Shown here piece after piece: positions 22,200 through 32,130 of a stretch of DNA of 64,000 nt. This DNA is from Amblyomma americanum (Eukaryota > Arthropoda > Arachnida > Ixodida > Ixodidae). The notes beneath the pieces were generated by a model, which had not been told where the DNA came from, did not search any database, and worked only from the letters and a program-made list of their open reading frames with translations. The position numbers and the translations under genes were made by a program. Each line of letters starts with the position of its first letter. The stretch's first letter is position 1. The stretch lies in the NCBI RefSeq assembly GCF_052857255.1, contig NC_135502.1, forward strand, positions 189,793,257 through 189,857,256. The letters run 5' to 3'.

Positions 22200-23095
22200 G
22201 ATATGGGGTGCGTATAAAATGCGGCTAAGCGTAAATGCGTGCACTACTTTCATGTTGTCCGCTTCGTCTAAACCATTGTTAAGGGGGAGCACTCGGCGTA
22301 GAAGGTGCAACACGGATTGCGTGGAGGCCTTGAGCCTTTTAAGGGTATGTTCATTTCGTCCAGAATCCTGCAAGTGGAGGCCAAGGATGCGGAGGGCTGA
22401 TGTGATGGGGATAGGGGATCCTTTTAAATTGATTTGGATGGGCGAGTTAGCGCCAGATTTTGGCCTAATTAGGAAGAGCGCGGACTTAGATGGGGAACAT
22501 TCGAGCCTGATGGATGACGTGTGAGAGAAGATGGTGTCTGCTGCTAACTGAAGAGCTTCCTCAATTTCCCCATCAGAGCCATGAGTGGTCCAGGTAGTAA
22601 TTTCATCAGCGTACAGGGTATGCTTTAGGTGTGGGACTAGAGCCAGTTTGTGAGCTAGGGGGATGAGAGCACCGTTAAAGAAAAGGAAAGAAAGGACCGC
22701 CCCTTGAGGGGTTCCTAGCTCTCCGAGTGTATAAGGGGATGTGGTAAGCTGATCTATGTGCAGGGAGGCAGTGCGGCCCGAGAGAAATGCGCGAGCGTAA
22801 TTGTAGGTTTAGGGCCTACCTGTAGAGCCTGCAGTTCCCGTAAGATGGCATGTTGTCAAATTCTGTCAAATGCCTCGGTGAGGTCAACTGCCAGGATAGC
22901 TTTAGTGGGGTGGGGGATGGTATCATCAAGCACGTCATGCGTGATTTCAAGTAGGGCGTCCTGAGCAGATAGATGCGCACGAAAGCCGAGCATACTGTGG
23001 GGGAAAAGGTAGTTGTCTTCCATGTACGTTGTTAGCCGAGCAAGAATTATGTGCTCGAAGACCGTGAGCGGTGTACGGAAAAGGGTTCAATACCG
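22200..23095 (-). pseudogene. Reverse transcriptase of LINE family IA, copy 4
   Basis: Minus-strand reading from 23095: TPLTVFEHIILARLTTYMED, LGFRAHLSAQDALLEI, block A as ILAVDLTEAFDRI near 22880 (Asp kept), then a decayed block B near 22700 (ES, stop, EPLKG in place of GTPQG) and block C as HTLYADEITTW near 22605. The catalytic pair DD is DE. The thumb follows (LRILGLHLQDSGRNEHTLKR). Stops near 22870 and 22745, plus the block B damage, mark it as dead. Confidence 0.8.
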
Positions 23096-23345
23096 ATTTT
23101 GATGCGAAAATTGGTTTTTGAGGAAAGGAAATCGTCCAGTAACTGTCTCGCATCTCAGTGGGCACCTCAACTGCGCCTTAAAGGGAAAGGTAAAGAACCC
23201 GGACATAGAAACAATTGAAGGTGGCTATGTCCACGGTTCTAATCCCTGTCGCTAGCTTGACTCAAAATTCACTAGCACATATATCCTATATGCGACGAGA
23301 AATCGCATGACACCATCCGGAATGCTGTAGAAAAGACGACTGCGT
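23085..23345 (+). repeat. Short interspersed repeat X, copy 3 (longest)
   Basis: Starts with ATTGGTTTTTGAGGAAAGGA and CATCTCAGTGGGCACCTCAA, resembling the right end of the tRNA SINEs read backwards. It then carries GGCTATGTCCACGGTTCTAA and TATGCGACGAGAAATCGCAT, shared with 7325-7460. It is therefore probably a composite: SINE-like end plus a body of its own. The left part also matches 3695-3750. Confidence 0.55.
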
Positions 23346-23360
23346 CACAGTTTTAGTACG

Positions 23361-23417
23361 AAATCAGTCTGGAAAATTGAGGTAGTCCAAAATCAGTCTG
23401 AAAAATTGAGGTAGTCC
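23361..23417. repeat. Two-unit tandem repeat, period about 29 bp
   Basis: AAATCAGTCTGGAAAATTGA followed by GGTAGTCC is repeated with one substitution and one extra A (23361-23388, 23389-23417). It lies immediately before a SINE insertion. Confidence 0.8.
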
Positions 23418-23423
23418 AAAGGC

Positions 23424-23734
23424 GACCCGCCGCGGAGGCTCAGTGGTTAGGGCACTCGGCTACTGATCCGGAGTTCCCGGGTTCGAGCCCGACCGCGGCG
23501 GCTGCGTTTCGATGGAGGCGAAACGCTAAGGCGCCCGTGTGCTGTGCGATGTCAGTGCACGTTAGAGATCCCAAGGTGGTCGAAATTATTCTGGAGCCCC
23601 CCACTACGACACCTCTGTTTTTTCAAACCCTCCATTATACCTTCCTTTACGGCGCGGTTCAAGTGTCCACCGATATGCGAGACGGATACTACGCCATTTC
23701 CTTTCCCCCAAAACAATTTTCAAGTTCAATTTTT
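23424..23734 (+). mobile_element. tRNA-derived SINE (long form, Ruka-like)
   Basis: The tRNA head has the A box GGCTCAGTGGTTAGG (near 23438) and B box GGGTTCGAGCCCG (near 23489), then the core TGCGATGTCAGTGCACGTTA and a tail ending CCCCCAAAACAATTTT. CAAAGGC flanks both sides (23417-23423, 23735-23741), a possible 7-bp target duplication. The Pol III internal promoter boxes look intact. The family name rests on recollection of SINEs described from ixodid ticks, not on a comparison. Confidence 0.9.
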
Positions 23735-23748
23735 CAAAGGCTGGTATA

Positions 23749-24063
23749 GCCCCGCCGCGGTGGCTCAGTGGTTAGGGCGCTCGACTACTGATCCGGAGTT
23801 CCCGTGTTCGAACCCGACCGTGGCGGCTGCGTTTTTATGGAGGAAAAACGCTAAGGCGCCCGTGTGCTGTGCGATGTCAGTGCACGTTAAAGATCCCCAG
23901 GTGGTCGAAATTATTCCGGAGCCCTCCACTACGGCACCTATTCTTCCTTTCTTCTTTCACTCCCTCCTATATCCCTTCCCTTACGGCGCGGTTCAGGTGT
24001 CCAAAGATATATGAGACAGATACTGCGCCATTTCCTTTCCCCAAAAAACCAATTATTATTATT
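23749..24063 (+). mobile_element. tRNA-derived SINE (long form) with 13-bp target duplication
   Basis: Same family as the preceding copy, with A box GGCTCAGTGGTTAGGGC, B box GTTCGAACCCG, the core, and a tail ending in AATTATTATTATT. AAAGGCTGGTATA occurs at 23736-23748 and 24064-24076, exact duplicates. Because the left duplicate overlaps the end of the first SINE, this one inserted at the tail of an older SINE. Confidence 0.93.
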
Positions 24064-24076
24064 AAAGGCTGGTATA

Positions 24077-24899
24077 CGTATATAGACGAACGCTATGTAC
24101 ATTATTGTTTGAAATAGCTAGATCAGCTTTCTCTGCGCGTCCTACGGCCGCTTGATGACGGCACCGTATTTTTCTTGCCATTGTTGCGATTTTCTGTACC
24201 ATCCTCGAGTACGCACACGCTGCCGGCTTTTCTCGTTATAATACTATTAATGCTTTCGTATTATTGCTTTCGTATGTAAACGTAGTGAGCACAAAGCCAC
24301 AGTAGCTTGAGTGACAGAAAGGGGTGAACATGCTCTTGGATTTGTCGAATACAGAAATAGAAAAACAACGGACGTACAAATTTAAGAATAGAAAAGTAGA
24401 ATCAAACAGTTGAGACACCTGAAGCCTAATAAGCAGCGACTCACGTTTTTATGTACCGGATTAAAAAAAAAATCCTGTGCGCAAAACACTAGCCTAATCG
24501 ATAGCAAACACTACTCGCAAAGTAGAATATCATTGCCTAAGTTTTTTGAGATCTAAATAAACATCGTTACTTCCCTGCATTTGGTGGAATTAGCGAGAAA
24601 CTGTTTTCGGCTAAGAGTACAGCTTTTGCAGACGAGAACCAAGCAGCCGGTCTCACATCCTGCGCCATCTGCCGGATGAGCATGCAACTCACAAGCGACG
24701 ACTTAGCAGGGTTTAGTGTGTGCAGTGCGGTTGTTGTCACATTTTCAGTGCGGCATTTAGTAGCAGAAGCAGTGGTGTTCCTTGCGAGATTAATTCCGGC
24801 GGGCAGACGACCGCCACCTTCGAAGAGAGCGAGCTTCCCGCATTAACCGAGCCGACGTCGTTTGCCTTGCGATCCGGCAGATGGCGCAGCACGAACGTC
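24077..24899. other. No gene recognised
   Basis: Mostly AT-rich. From about 24640 the base composition rises and may include the decayed 5' part of the Gypsy pol that becomes readable at 24900. Confidence 0.4.
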
Positions 24900-25860
24900 T
24901 TGACAAAAATTTAGATGGCCTGCCTCAGCTCGGCGTCATTCAGCCTTCCCACAGCCCATGGGCCTCCGCCGTTGTTCTCGTAACGAAGACGGAAGAATCC
25001 ATGCTGTTTGTGTTGCATACCATCGTTTAAACAAGATTACGCGAAAGGATTTTTATCCACTTCCCCGTATTGACATAGCCCTCCACTGCCTGAAAGGCGC
25101 GGGGTTCCCCTCGCCAGACTTGCGCTCCGGCTACTGGCAGATGCGCATGGCGGCTTCTAACCGGCACAAAACAATATTTGTTACGGCGGACAGCATCTAC
25201 GAATGTAATGTTTTGCCGCATGGTTTTTGCAAAGGGCCGGACAACTTTCGGCGTATGATGGACACAATTCTGTGCGGACTCAATTGGGACAAGTGTCTCT
25301 GTTACCTGGATTATCTCGTCATCTTTTCTAGACTCTTTTCGTTCTACCGGTGCTGCCTCGATTGCGTCCTACAATATCTGACCGACGCCGACGAAATCTA
25401 AAGAACTGCTGCTTTGCTGCCCGGCTGCATACTATCCTGGGCCACGACGGCGCAAAAGAACGCGTTCTTTTCTCGATCCTGAAGAGCTGCCTGCAGCTGC
25501 CGAGTTCCATCTACCTACGTCAGTGAAGGAGCTCATAATGAAAAAATTTGACAGGGCTATGCTTCTTGGCGACCCCAACCACTCGTTTTGTACACCATTA
25601 TGTGATGCGGTTGTTTCCACGCTGCGCCGCTTTCTTGTGTTAGATCCAATGCTTCGCGATTTTGACCACAGCCAACCAACTGAAAAACACGGTGACGCTA
25701 GCAGCGCAGGCCTCGGCGCTGTTCTGAGACAACGCAGACACGTCTTCGCTGAACCAGCCGCACCTTGACCAAGGCCCAAAGCAATTATTCCGTAACGGAA
25801 AAGGAGTGATTGGCGATCATATGTGCTATTTGCCGTACATTTTGTGTCGCAAGCGATCGT
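24900..25860 (+). pseudogene. Gypsy reverse transcriptase and RNase H relic
   Basis: 24905-24980 reads, with a frameshift, LGVIQPSHSPWAS, the entry to Gypsy RT. 24958-25401 is open and carries AYHRLNKITRKDFYPLPRID, PDLRSGYWQMRMA (block A, Asp kept), LPHGFCKGPDNFRRMMD (normally PFGLxNAPxTFxRxM) and CYLDYLVIFS (block C; the second Asp of YLDD is Tyr, so inactive). 25523-25768 covers the connection (MKKFDRAMLLGDPNHSF) and RNase H start DASSAGLGAVLRQR. NYSVTEKE near 25780 is the next RNase H block, followed by a stop. Confidence 0.85.
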
Positions 25861-25959
25861 ATGCCCTGAGCTGGTTGTCCTCCCTCAATGAACAATCTGG
25901 CCACCTTGCTCGTTCGGCGCTGTGTTTACGAGCATGACATGGTAGTCGTCTCTCGCTCT

Positions 25960-27480
25960 AGCATTCAATGCCTACACCATATACGGCATACCTCACCCCT
26001 GTGACTTCAAATCTAAAGCTGTCGTTACAAATGATTTCTCTTGCCTTGACATTGCCGGTATGCCTTCCGAGCAGCACAAAGACCCCTAGATCGCGTCCCT
26101 CCTCCCTTTCTACGGCATGTACTCGTCCGGCGGACCAGCCTGTCTTCATCGTCAAGCCTCCCACTTTGCCTTGCGGGACAGCCTGCTTTACCGCTGCAAC
26201 TAACTTCCCGACGGGCGCAAATGGCTCCTAGTCATTCCTCGACTGCCCCGTTCCGACGTATGCGCCTCTTTTACGTCGAACCCCAGTGTACGCATGCGGG
26301 TGTGGTTAAGACACGCACGTTAGACTGCGCTTCTACTGGCGGTGAATGTGCTGCGTTATCCGACAACACGCTACCTCTTGTCCTGAATGCCAACATCAGA
26401 AAACTGCTCCTCGCCGTTCTACCTCTCCAATGCAGCCCTTGCCCTGCCCCGCATAAAGATTCGACCGCGTTGGCATTGATCTCTACAGGCCTCTTCCCAT
26501 CACTCCGGCCCGACACCATTGGGTCGTGGTTGCAGTGGCTCACCTCACCCGGTACATAGAAACCTCATCCTTGCTATTCGCGTCTGCACAATAATGATAA
26601 TATTAATTGGTTTTTGGGGAAAGGAAATGGCACAGTATCTGTCTCATATATCGTTGGACACCTGAACCGCGCCGTTAGGGAAGGGATAAGGGAGGGAGTG
26701 AGAGAAGAAAGGAAGAAAGAGGTGCCGTAGTGGAGGGCTCCGGAATAATTTCGGCCACCTGGGGATCTTTAACGTGCACTGACATCGCACAGCACACGGG
26801 CGCCTTAGCGTTTTTCCTCCATAAAAACGCAGCCGCCGCGGTCGGGTTCCAACCCGGGAACTCCGGATCAGTAGTCGAGCGCCCTAACCACTGAGCCACC
26901 GCGGCGGGTCCGCGTCTGCACAAGACGTTGCGTATTTTGTCTTGCATCATGTTGTTTTGCTAAATGGCTCACCTAAGGAACTGCGGAGCGACCGGGGCCT
27001 TCTCTTCCTCTCTCATACCGTCAAAGCACACCTTCGCCAAACCCTCATTGTTCAGCGCTCTACAACGGCCTACCACATTCAAAGGAATTGTATGAACAAG
27101 CGTTAAAACTGTAGATTGCGCCACATGATGGCCAAGTGAGTTGCATCTGACAACTCCAATTGGGACCGCATTTTCACATTTGTAGCATAGGCTTACAAAC
27201 TGTCACACAGAGTACAACGGGTTTCTCTCCAATTTGGCTTCTTTATTTCCGCGAGCCCACTTGCACCAAGGATACCCGTGCTGTCCCGTACCGGCCTTAT
27301 GTGTCAACTGCCTGACCCTCTCTAAAGCTACCAAATGGCTGAATAATGCAGCCATCTTGCCGGCTATATTACAACAAAGGTCCAGAATAACACAAGCCCC
27401 TTGTTCTCCTACCAGTCCGCTTCCGTCATATGTCCAGGCATACTTCCCGCGCTACGGCACGGCAATATTATAAGACTATT
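25960..27480 (+). pseudogene. Gypsy integrase relic, interrupted by a SINE
   Basis: The zinc-binding part is near 26160-26330: broken frames give CLLYRRN-like and VEPQCTHAGVVKT, where the usual His is Tyr. The core has VGIDLYGPLP-like sequence near 26475 (first Asp), RYIETSSL near 26550, then after the SINE ARDVAYFVLHHVVLLNGSPK, ELRSDRGLLFL near 26985 (second Asp) and TTAYHIQRNCMNKR near 27065, where the catalytic Glu of the QTNGLTER block is changed to Lys. VASDNSNWDRIFTFVAxAYK follows. Integrase joins the DNA copy to the chromosome; this one cannot, having lost the Glu and the frame. Confidence 0.8.
26592..26910 (-). mobile_element. tRNA-derived SINE (long form) in Gypsy integrase, 13-bp TSD
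   Basis: CGCGTCTGCACAA at 26579-26591 and again at 26911-26923 is an exact target duplication. Read on the minus strand the element has head (A box GGCTCAGTGGTTAGGGC, B box GGTTGGAACCCG), core and an AATTAATATTATCATTAT tail. It divides the codon run RYIETSSLLFASA from ARDVAYFV, so it landed after the Gypsy copy. Confidence 0.95.
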
Positions 27481-28004
27481 TTGCTGGCTACACTGCGAAC
27501 ATCAAGCACAAACGATGGCAGCCGCACTCACCGCAGCAAAACAAACATACGTTTTCTTAAGAATTGATAGTTGACCAAAGCGCGAAGAGAAGGAAAATGA
27601 GAGGCTTTCTCTTACCTACGATGCCTAAAGTTAATCACTTCATTCGCGATCGCCGTGAGGTCGCCTGGCACGTTTATGGGGAGGGTCATCGGCACGAGCA
27701 AACCCCTTTTCTCGTAGCAGGGGAAGGCCATGTGTACCTTGCCCTGCTCGAGCTTCATGCGACCCAACCAGCAGCCATGGCCAAAAACATCCATGGTGTG
27801 CTAAAGGCAGGAAAGAACCACTTTAAGCAGCATAGCACTTCTGTATGTTGCCTAATAACAGCGCACATGTGTTAAGAATGTGCCATATTTTTTGGAAGCG
27901 TATAGGTCAGGTGAAATGCGCCAGCACATTGGTCGACATTTGTAATGCGATAATATAATAGGGTACGACGTTGGGCCAGCTGGTGTAGCGACATATTAAG
28001 GAAA

Positions 28005-28121
28005 AGGAAAACATTGCGCAGAATAACACAAGACGGGAAGTAGAAACACACAAACACACGAGCGCTTGTGTGTGCGCGTGGTTCTTTCTCCCGTCCTGTG
28101 TTATTCTCCGCAATATTTTCC
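28005..28121. repeat. Long hairpin (about 54-bp arms) resembling PLE ends
   Basis: 28005-28058 (AGGAAAACATTGCGCAGAAT ... CACACAAACACAC) is the imperfect reverse complement of 28068-28121, around a GAGCGCTTGT loop. The arms contain AATAACACAAGACGGGA, similar in style to the PLE-2 end (AAAACACAGGGACAGAGAAA ... AGCGCT). It is probably a snap-back remnant of a Penelope-like terminus. Confidence 0.6.
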
Positions 28122-29319
28122 TGTATATAACGATAACAACACTGTTTTTTCACAATTGCAGCCTGTTATTATTCTATGACATAATAGGAGGACTGGAGAT
28201 GAATGTTGCGGTTCTGCAAAGGTGTCAAATGGAGTGTGCGACAGAGACTAGATCTAATCCTTTGTGGCACTGGAAGCATTAAGAAAAACATCTTTTAATA
28301 AATGTGATTATTTGGTACTCGTGGTTGTAATATGCATGCAGAGTAAAAATTAAAAATGTAGAGATTGATGAAATACAATCAAAGCAATGTGGACAATACG
28401 TACGCAGCAAGCGAGTCTCATGGGAAAAACGTTTTAGCACACACAAAAAAAAATAAGCGAAACAGATAATACTGAACGGAGGCAAAATACAGACAAATAA
28501 CATTAGTCTAAATACCTGGCCATCAAGACCACAACCAGCTTGCTAATTAGTAATAATATATGCGACAATGTGCTTTTCTTATACCTCTTACTGTAACTCT
28601 CGCTATCTGCTTACATAACAGCATCAGCAGGCGAACACTTTGGTACCCTGCAGAAACAGCGGCGAGAATGTTAGCATCTTGTGCTAAAGCATAATTATTG
28701 GCGTGTTAATGTCAGATATGACTGAGTCACCTTTCATGTAGCTTAGAGTTTTCATGGGCTATGTAAGCAAAATGGATATGGCAACGGCAGACTGGAGCGA
28801 AAAAAAAAATGTTGGGGTTCAGTTGGCGTAAGAGCAGAAACAAAAATTTCCAAACCTGCTAAAAAATCATAACAGTTTATGTGAACAAATAAAAGAGAAT
28901 ACACCATAATGCCATAGACAGAAACCTCGGCTGAAAAGTGAAATAAGCTCGAGACAAAAGGACCTAAAATAGCTGATAACGTAGGCAGAAATAGCCTATG
29001 ATGCGTCAAAATATGATGTTGTTACTCTAGCTGACTTTTTAATGACTCAAAATAGAATAAAGGGGCACTTCGATGTTTTTTGCTCCCTTTTATTCTGGAT
29101 CAGAGGATCCCGGTGTGTTCCAGACACTAGTGCACCCTATTTAAGTAAGAGAATGCAAACGAAATTAATCCAACAAAAATTATTGAAAACGAAACATTTT
29201 AAGGTACACTTTAGCTCTGCCGTAAGGTATAGCGAGATAGCGTTAATGGATTGATGGCCATAAGGTGGAATTGGTCATTCTCGAATTTTGCACTCAAACA
29301 TCCCTGGAGGCGATGATAC

Positions 29320-29480
29320 TATTCCTGGTGCAATTGTGCAGCGGTTAAGCCGTGGCCCTTTAAAGCAGGTACTGCTATCAATGGGGCTTGTGTGACCCAG
29401 GTTGCTAATCTTGAACAACTTCTTGCGACCAATGAAGTTCAACGGACGCCTGCCTCGTTAGTCAGTTTGCTGTCGATTTG
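29320..29480 (+). mobile_element. tRNA-derived SINE family S2, copy 2
   Basis: GTGCAGCGGTTAAGCCGTGG (A-box-like), GGTACTGCTATCAATGGGGC and TTGTGTGACCCAGGTTGCTA match, in order, the copies at 14328 and 42235. Old and border-poor. Confidence 0.55.
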
Positions 29481-30572
29481 GTTGGCAAGTTGTGATGACA
29501 CCTCAACGTCACATTTCCCTGTGGGCACAAATACAGGACACTGAAGAAGACACACGTCGCTGAAATTACAACTGCATTGAATGAAAGATATGCATCAGTT
29601 TTAGAGTTAAACCTTGTCCATGCACTTGTCGCCACTATAATTCTCCCGTGGCTGCCGGTATGGATATCATCAATTGGTCTCTCGTTTTAGTAAAACCACT
29701 TACTTTACATGAAGGGCTGGCTATGACAGCCAGTAGATTTCCTGTAAATATAAAACGCCACTGCCAATTCTTTTGTGCCGCTATCGTTATGAAAAAATGC
29801 ACAAATGTCAAAAAAAACTGATATACACTTGCACAGAAAAGATCGCTTTGCCAGGCTTGTTGTGTTCTTAAAGCATAACTGAGCTCTTAAGAGCGTTACG
29901 TAAATTCACCGGCCTGCATGTCTCATATGCATACGGCCGCAAGACAAAGGTGTTTCGTAGGTTACAGCAGCCTTAAAGGGGGCGAATTAAGCTTAGCTCT
30001 TATTTTTGCAGCCTGCCTTCCTTTCTATTCATTCTTTACTGCGTTGCATTCTGCTGCCACGTTACCTCTATTATTAGGCGCTCAAAACAGAACACTACAC
30101 TGTATCCCGCCGCAGAAAGGTTCATGAGGGGATTGACGTATTGTTCACGGCTATTTTTCTACTTCTTTTAGTCAGAATATTTCGCTCTTCATCATCCGCA
30201 GGACTTCCAGCAGCACACCTCATACCTATATAGATGGCGACTATGACGTTTCGGTCTAAGTTTTCCATTCATATGGCCGTGAAAAACCTTGCCTTACCAA
30301 GATTACCAGTGTAGTATCAGCCTAGGGTAGAATTGGTAGCGCAAAAAAACACAGGGACAGAGAAAGACAACACCACAAAGCGCTAACTTCCAACATAAGA
30401 TTTATTTCGTGAAAGACGGGTGGTTTTTATACTGACTTATGCACTACTATCAGACCACCGCTAGCCCCGCATATCAGAGAAATATAGGATCTCCTTTGGC
30501 AACAGAGCAACTGAAGGACTACTTTCACAATCATCATCCAACAAAGAAATCCATTCCGCTTCAATTATCTCT

Positions 30573-30863
30573 CTAGTTAAGCGGTTTTTGTGCATTTTGA
30601 AGACCACACATTTTTTTAGGAGTGGTACGCAATGACACACACGGCAGTGGGCTGACAAACCTTTTCCACGCATTATCACTTACATCACGCCCATGTTCCC
30701 GAAGCCTGTCATTCAGGCATCTTCCTGTTTGCCCTACATACTGTTTGCCACAGGAAAGGGGTATCTGATACACAACATTTTCAATGCAGTCAACACATTT
30801 GTTTTTATGTTTCTTAGTACAGCCAACCGTCTTTTTGGATGTTCTCAAATTTTTTGTGCACAA
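30573..30863 (-). pseudogene. GIY-YIG endonuclease domain of PLE-2
   Basis: Carries CVDCIENVVYQIPLSCGKQY, then VGQTGRCLNDRLREHGRDV. The pair VVYQI...YVGQT is the GIY-YIG signature, followed by the conserved Arg (LREH). The continuation to the Glu-containing helix and final Asn is degraded (frame lost near 30660, then CVSLRTTPKKMCG). In living PLEs this domain nicks the target. There is a stop or frame break between it and the RT stretch ending at 30979. Confidence 0.8.
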
Positions 30864-30978
30864 ATAACTTCACTTTTTAGGGGCTGAAAAAACCACCCTG
30901 GCTTCCGAACGCTGCGCTATTTTTTTAAGATTATGGGAAAGCCGATGAAAGTAAGGAATAACTGCTACTTTCTCTTTC

Positions 30979-32119
30979 CTAAGCGTAGCCTCTTGAGTGT
31001 CTTTCGTTTTTTTTCCGGCAGAAGTTCTTTAAAACGCCTTCCGCTACTGAAACCAGAACATGGGAAGGGTAACCGGCGTTTTCCAACCGCTTGCACTGCT
31101 GTGAAAAGCTTTCATGCATGAGGTGCGGACAGGACTTCACTAGAGAATTAACAAAAGAAAGGTGAACAATGGAACGTTTTACGAGTTTCGAGTGTGCTGA
31201 ATGAAAAGGTAATAAAGGTTTTTCACCTCGAGGTTTAAACAACCAGCAAGTCCGATCATGATGTAGTATAATGTTGATGTCAAGGAATTTGATTACCCCC
31301 TTTTCAGGTAGTTCAAACGTTAGTTCTAGAGGACGGAAATGGTTACGGACCGAAGTGAGGACATTACGAACATCATCCTTGAAGGAACCGTCATTTCTGT
31401 TAAGTACAATAAGAAAATCATCCACATATCTAAAAATCTTGATGACATTGGTATCTTTTACTATATCCGCAAAAGACCTGTCCAACTGAGCTAAAAACAA
31501 GTTGCTAAGGATGGGTGCTATGCAAGAACCTATGCAAATGCCTTCTTTTTGAAGATGAGGTTTCTCGTCCCACACTATGAATGTAGACTTAGGATAAAGT
31601 TTTAAAAGTTCTAGGTTCGTACTGACCAATACAGTCTTCAACACACGATAACAAAGCTTCATGCGGAATGGAATAATAACGATCCTTTATATCAACCGAA
31701 AAAACAGAAAGGCAATGTTCCTCATGTGACTTGAAAAAATCTAAAACCTGCTCAGAATTGCGGACAAGGAACGGATCTTGAATGGATAACATTTTCAGAT
31801 TTTCTTGTAACAAAAGGGCAACAGAGTTTTGCCATGTACCATTCTCTGGTACAATAACTCTAAAAGGAACATCAGTTTTTTGGGTCTTTGCATTGAAGAA
31901 AACCTGAAGGAAGTCTTTTTTACAATCAGTAATTCCTTTAAGAACCGCCCCAAGGTTCAACCTAGTACACATTTTCTTCGCTTCGGCTTTTATCTTTGAA
32001 ATTTTTACCTTTGGATAGCAATTAAAGGCGGAGGACACAGCTTCACATGCTTTCTTATGAAAGAGCCCAGAAGGAAATACAGCAAATCCTCCTTCGTTGT
32101 CTGCAGGAAGGAGGCACAA
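30979..32119 (-). pseudogene. Reverse transcriptase of PLE-2 (two overlapping frames)
   Basis: Upstream part 32119-31589: ADNEGGFAVFPS near 32110 (the PLE DKG block, here DNEG), RVIVPENGTWQNSVALLL and FSVDIKDRYYSIPHEALLSC near 31695 (block A, Asp kept). After a frameshift near 31620 the part 31662-30979 carries ICIGSCIAPILSNLFLAQLD (block B), FRYVDDFLIVL near 31430 (catalytic YVDD) and LELTFELPEKGVIKFLDINI. Both catalytic sites survive, but the frameshift prevents one product. PLE RTs are related to telomerase RTs. Confidence 0.85.
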
Positions 32120-32130
32120 TGAATGATGTT

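Larger units (their letters stand above)
20985..23095 (-). mobile_element. LINE family IA, copy 4 (RT to 3' end, best preserved)
   Basis: Minus-strand insertion with RT (from 23095), thumb, RNase H, a C-terminal segment and a 3' UTR containing CTCAATAAA near 21000, ending in an A-rich stretch at about 20985. The 5' half, including the endonuclease, is missing: coding similarity stops at 23095, where repeat X begins. It has fewer disruptions than copies 1-3 and can serve as the local reference for the family. Confidence 0.85.
24900..27480 (+). mobile_element. Ty3/Gypsy-type LTR retrotransposon pol relic
   Basis: RT, RNase H, integrase zinc domain and integrase core can be followed in that order through many frame changes, the order that defines Ty3/Gypsy rather than Ty1/Copia. 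No LTRs, gag, protease or env are visible beside it. The integrase core is split by a SINE (26592-26910). Similarity ends near 27480. Confidence 0.85.
27481..30314. other. No gene recognised; contains a hairpin and an S2 SINE
   Basis: Except for the inverted repeat at 28005-28121 and the S2 SINE at 29320-29480, nothing recognisable. Frames up to 103 codons (27564-27875 plus) have no known domain. Confidence 0.45.

Noticed and set aside
23438..23500. Functional tRNA gene (also 23763, 26860 minus, 42240)
   Set aside because: A and B boxes are the heads of SINEs with a downstream core, tail and target duplications; acceptor stems do not close as in real tRNAs.
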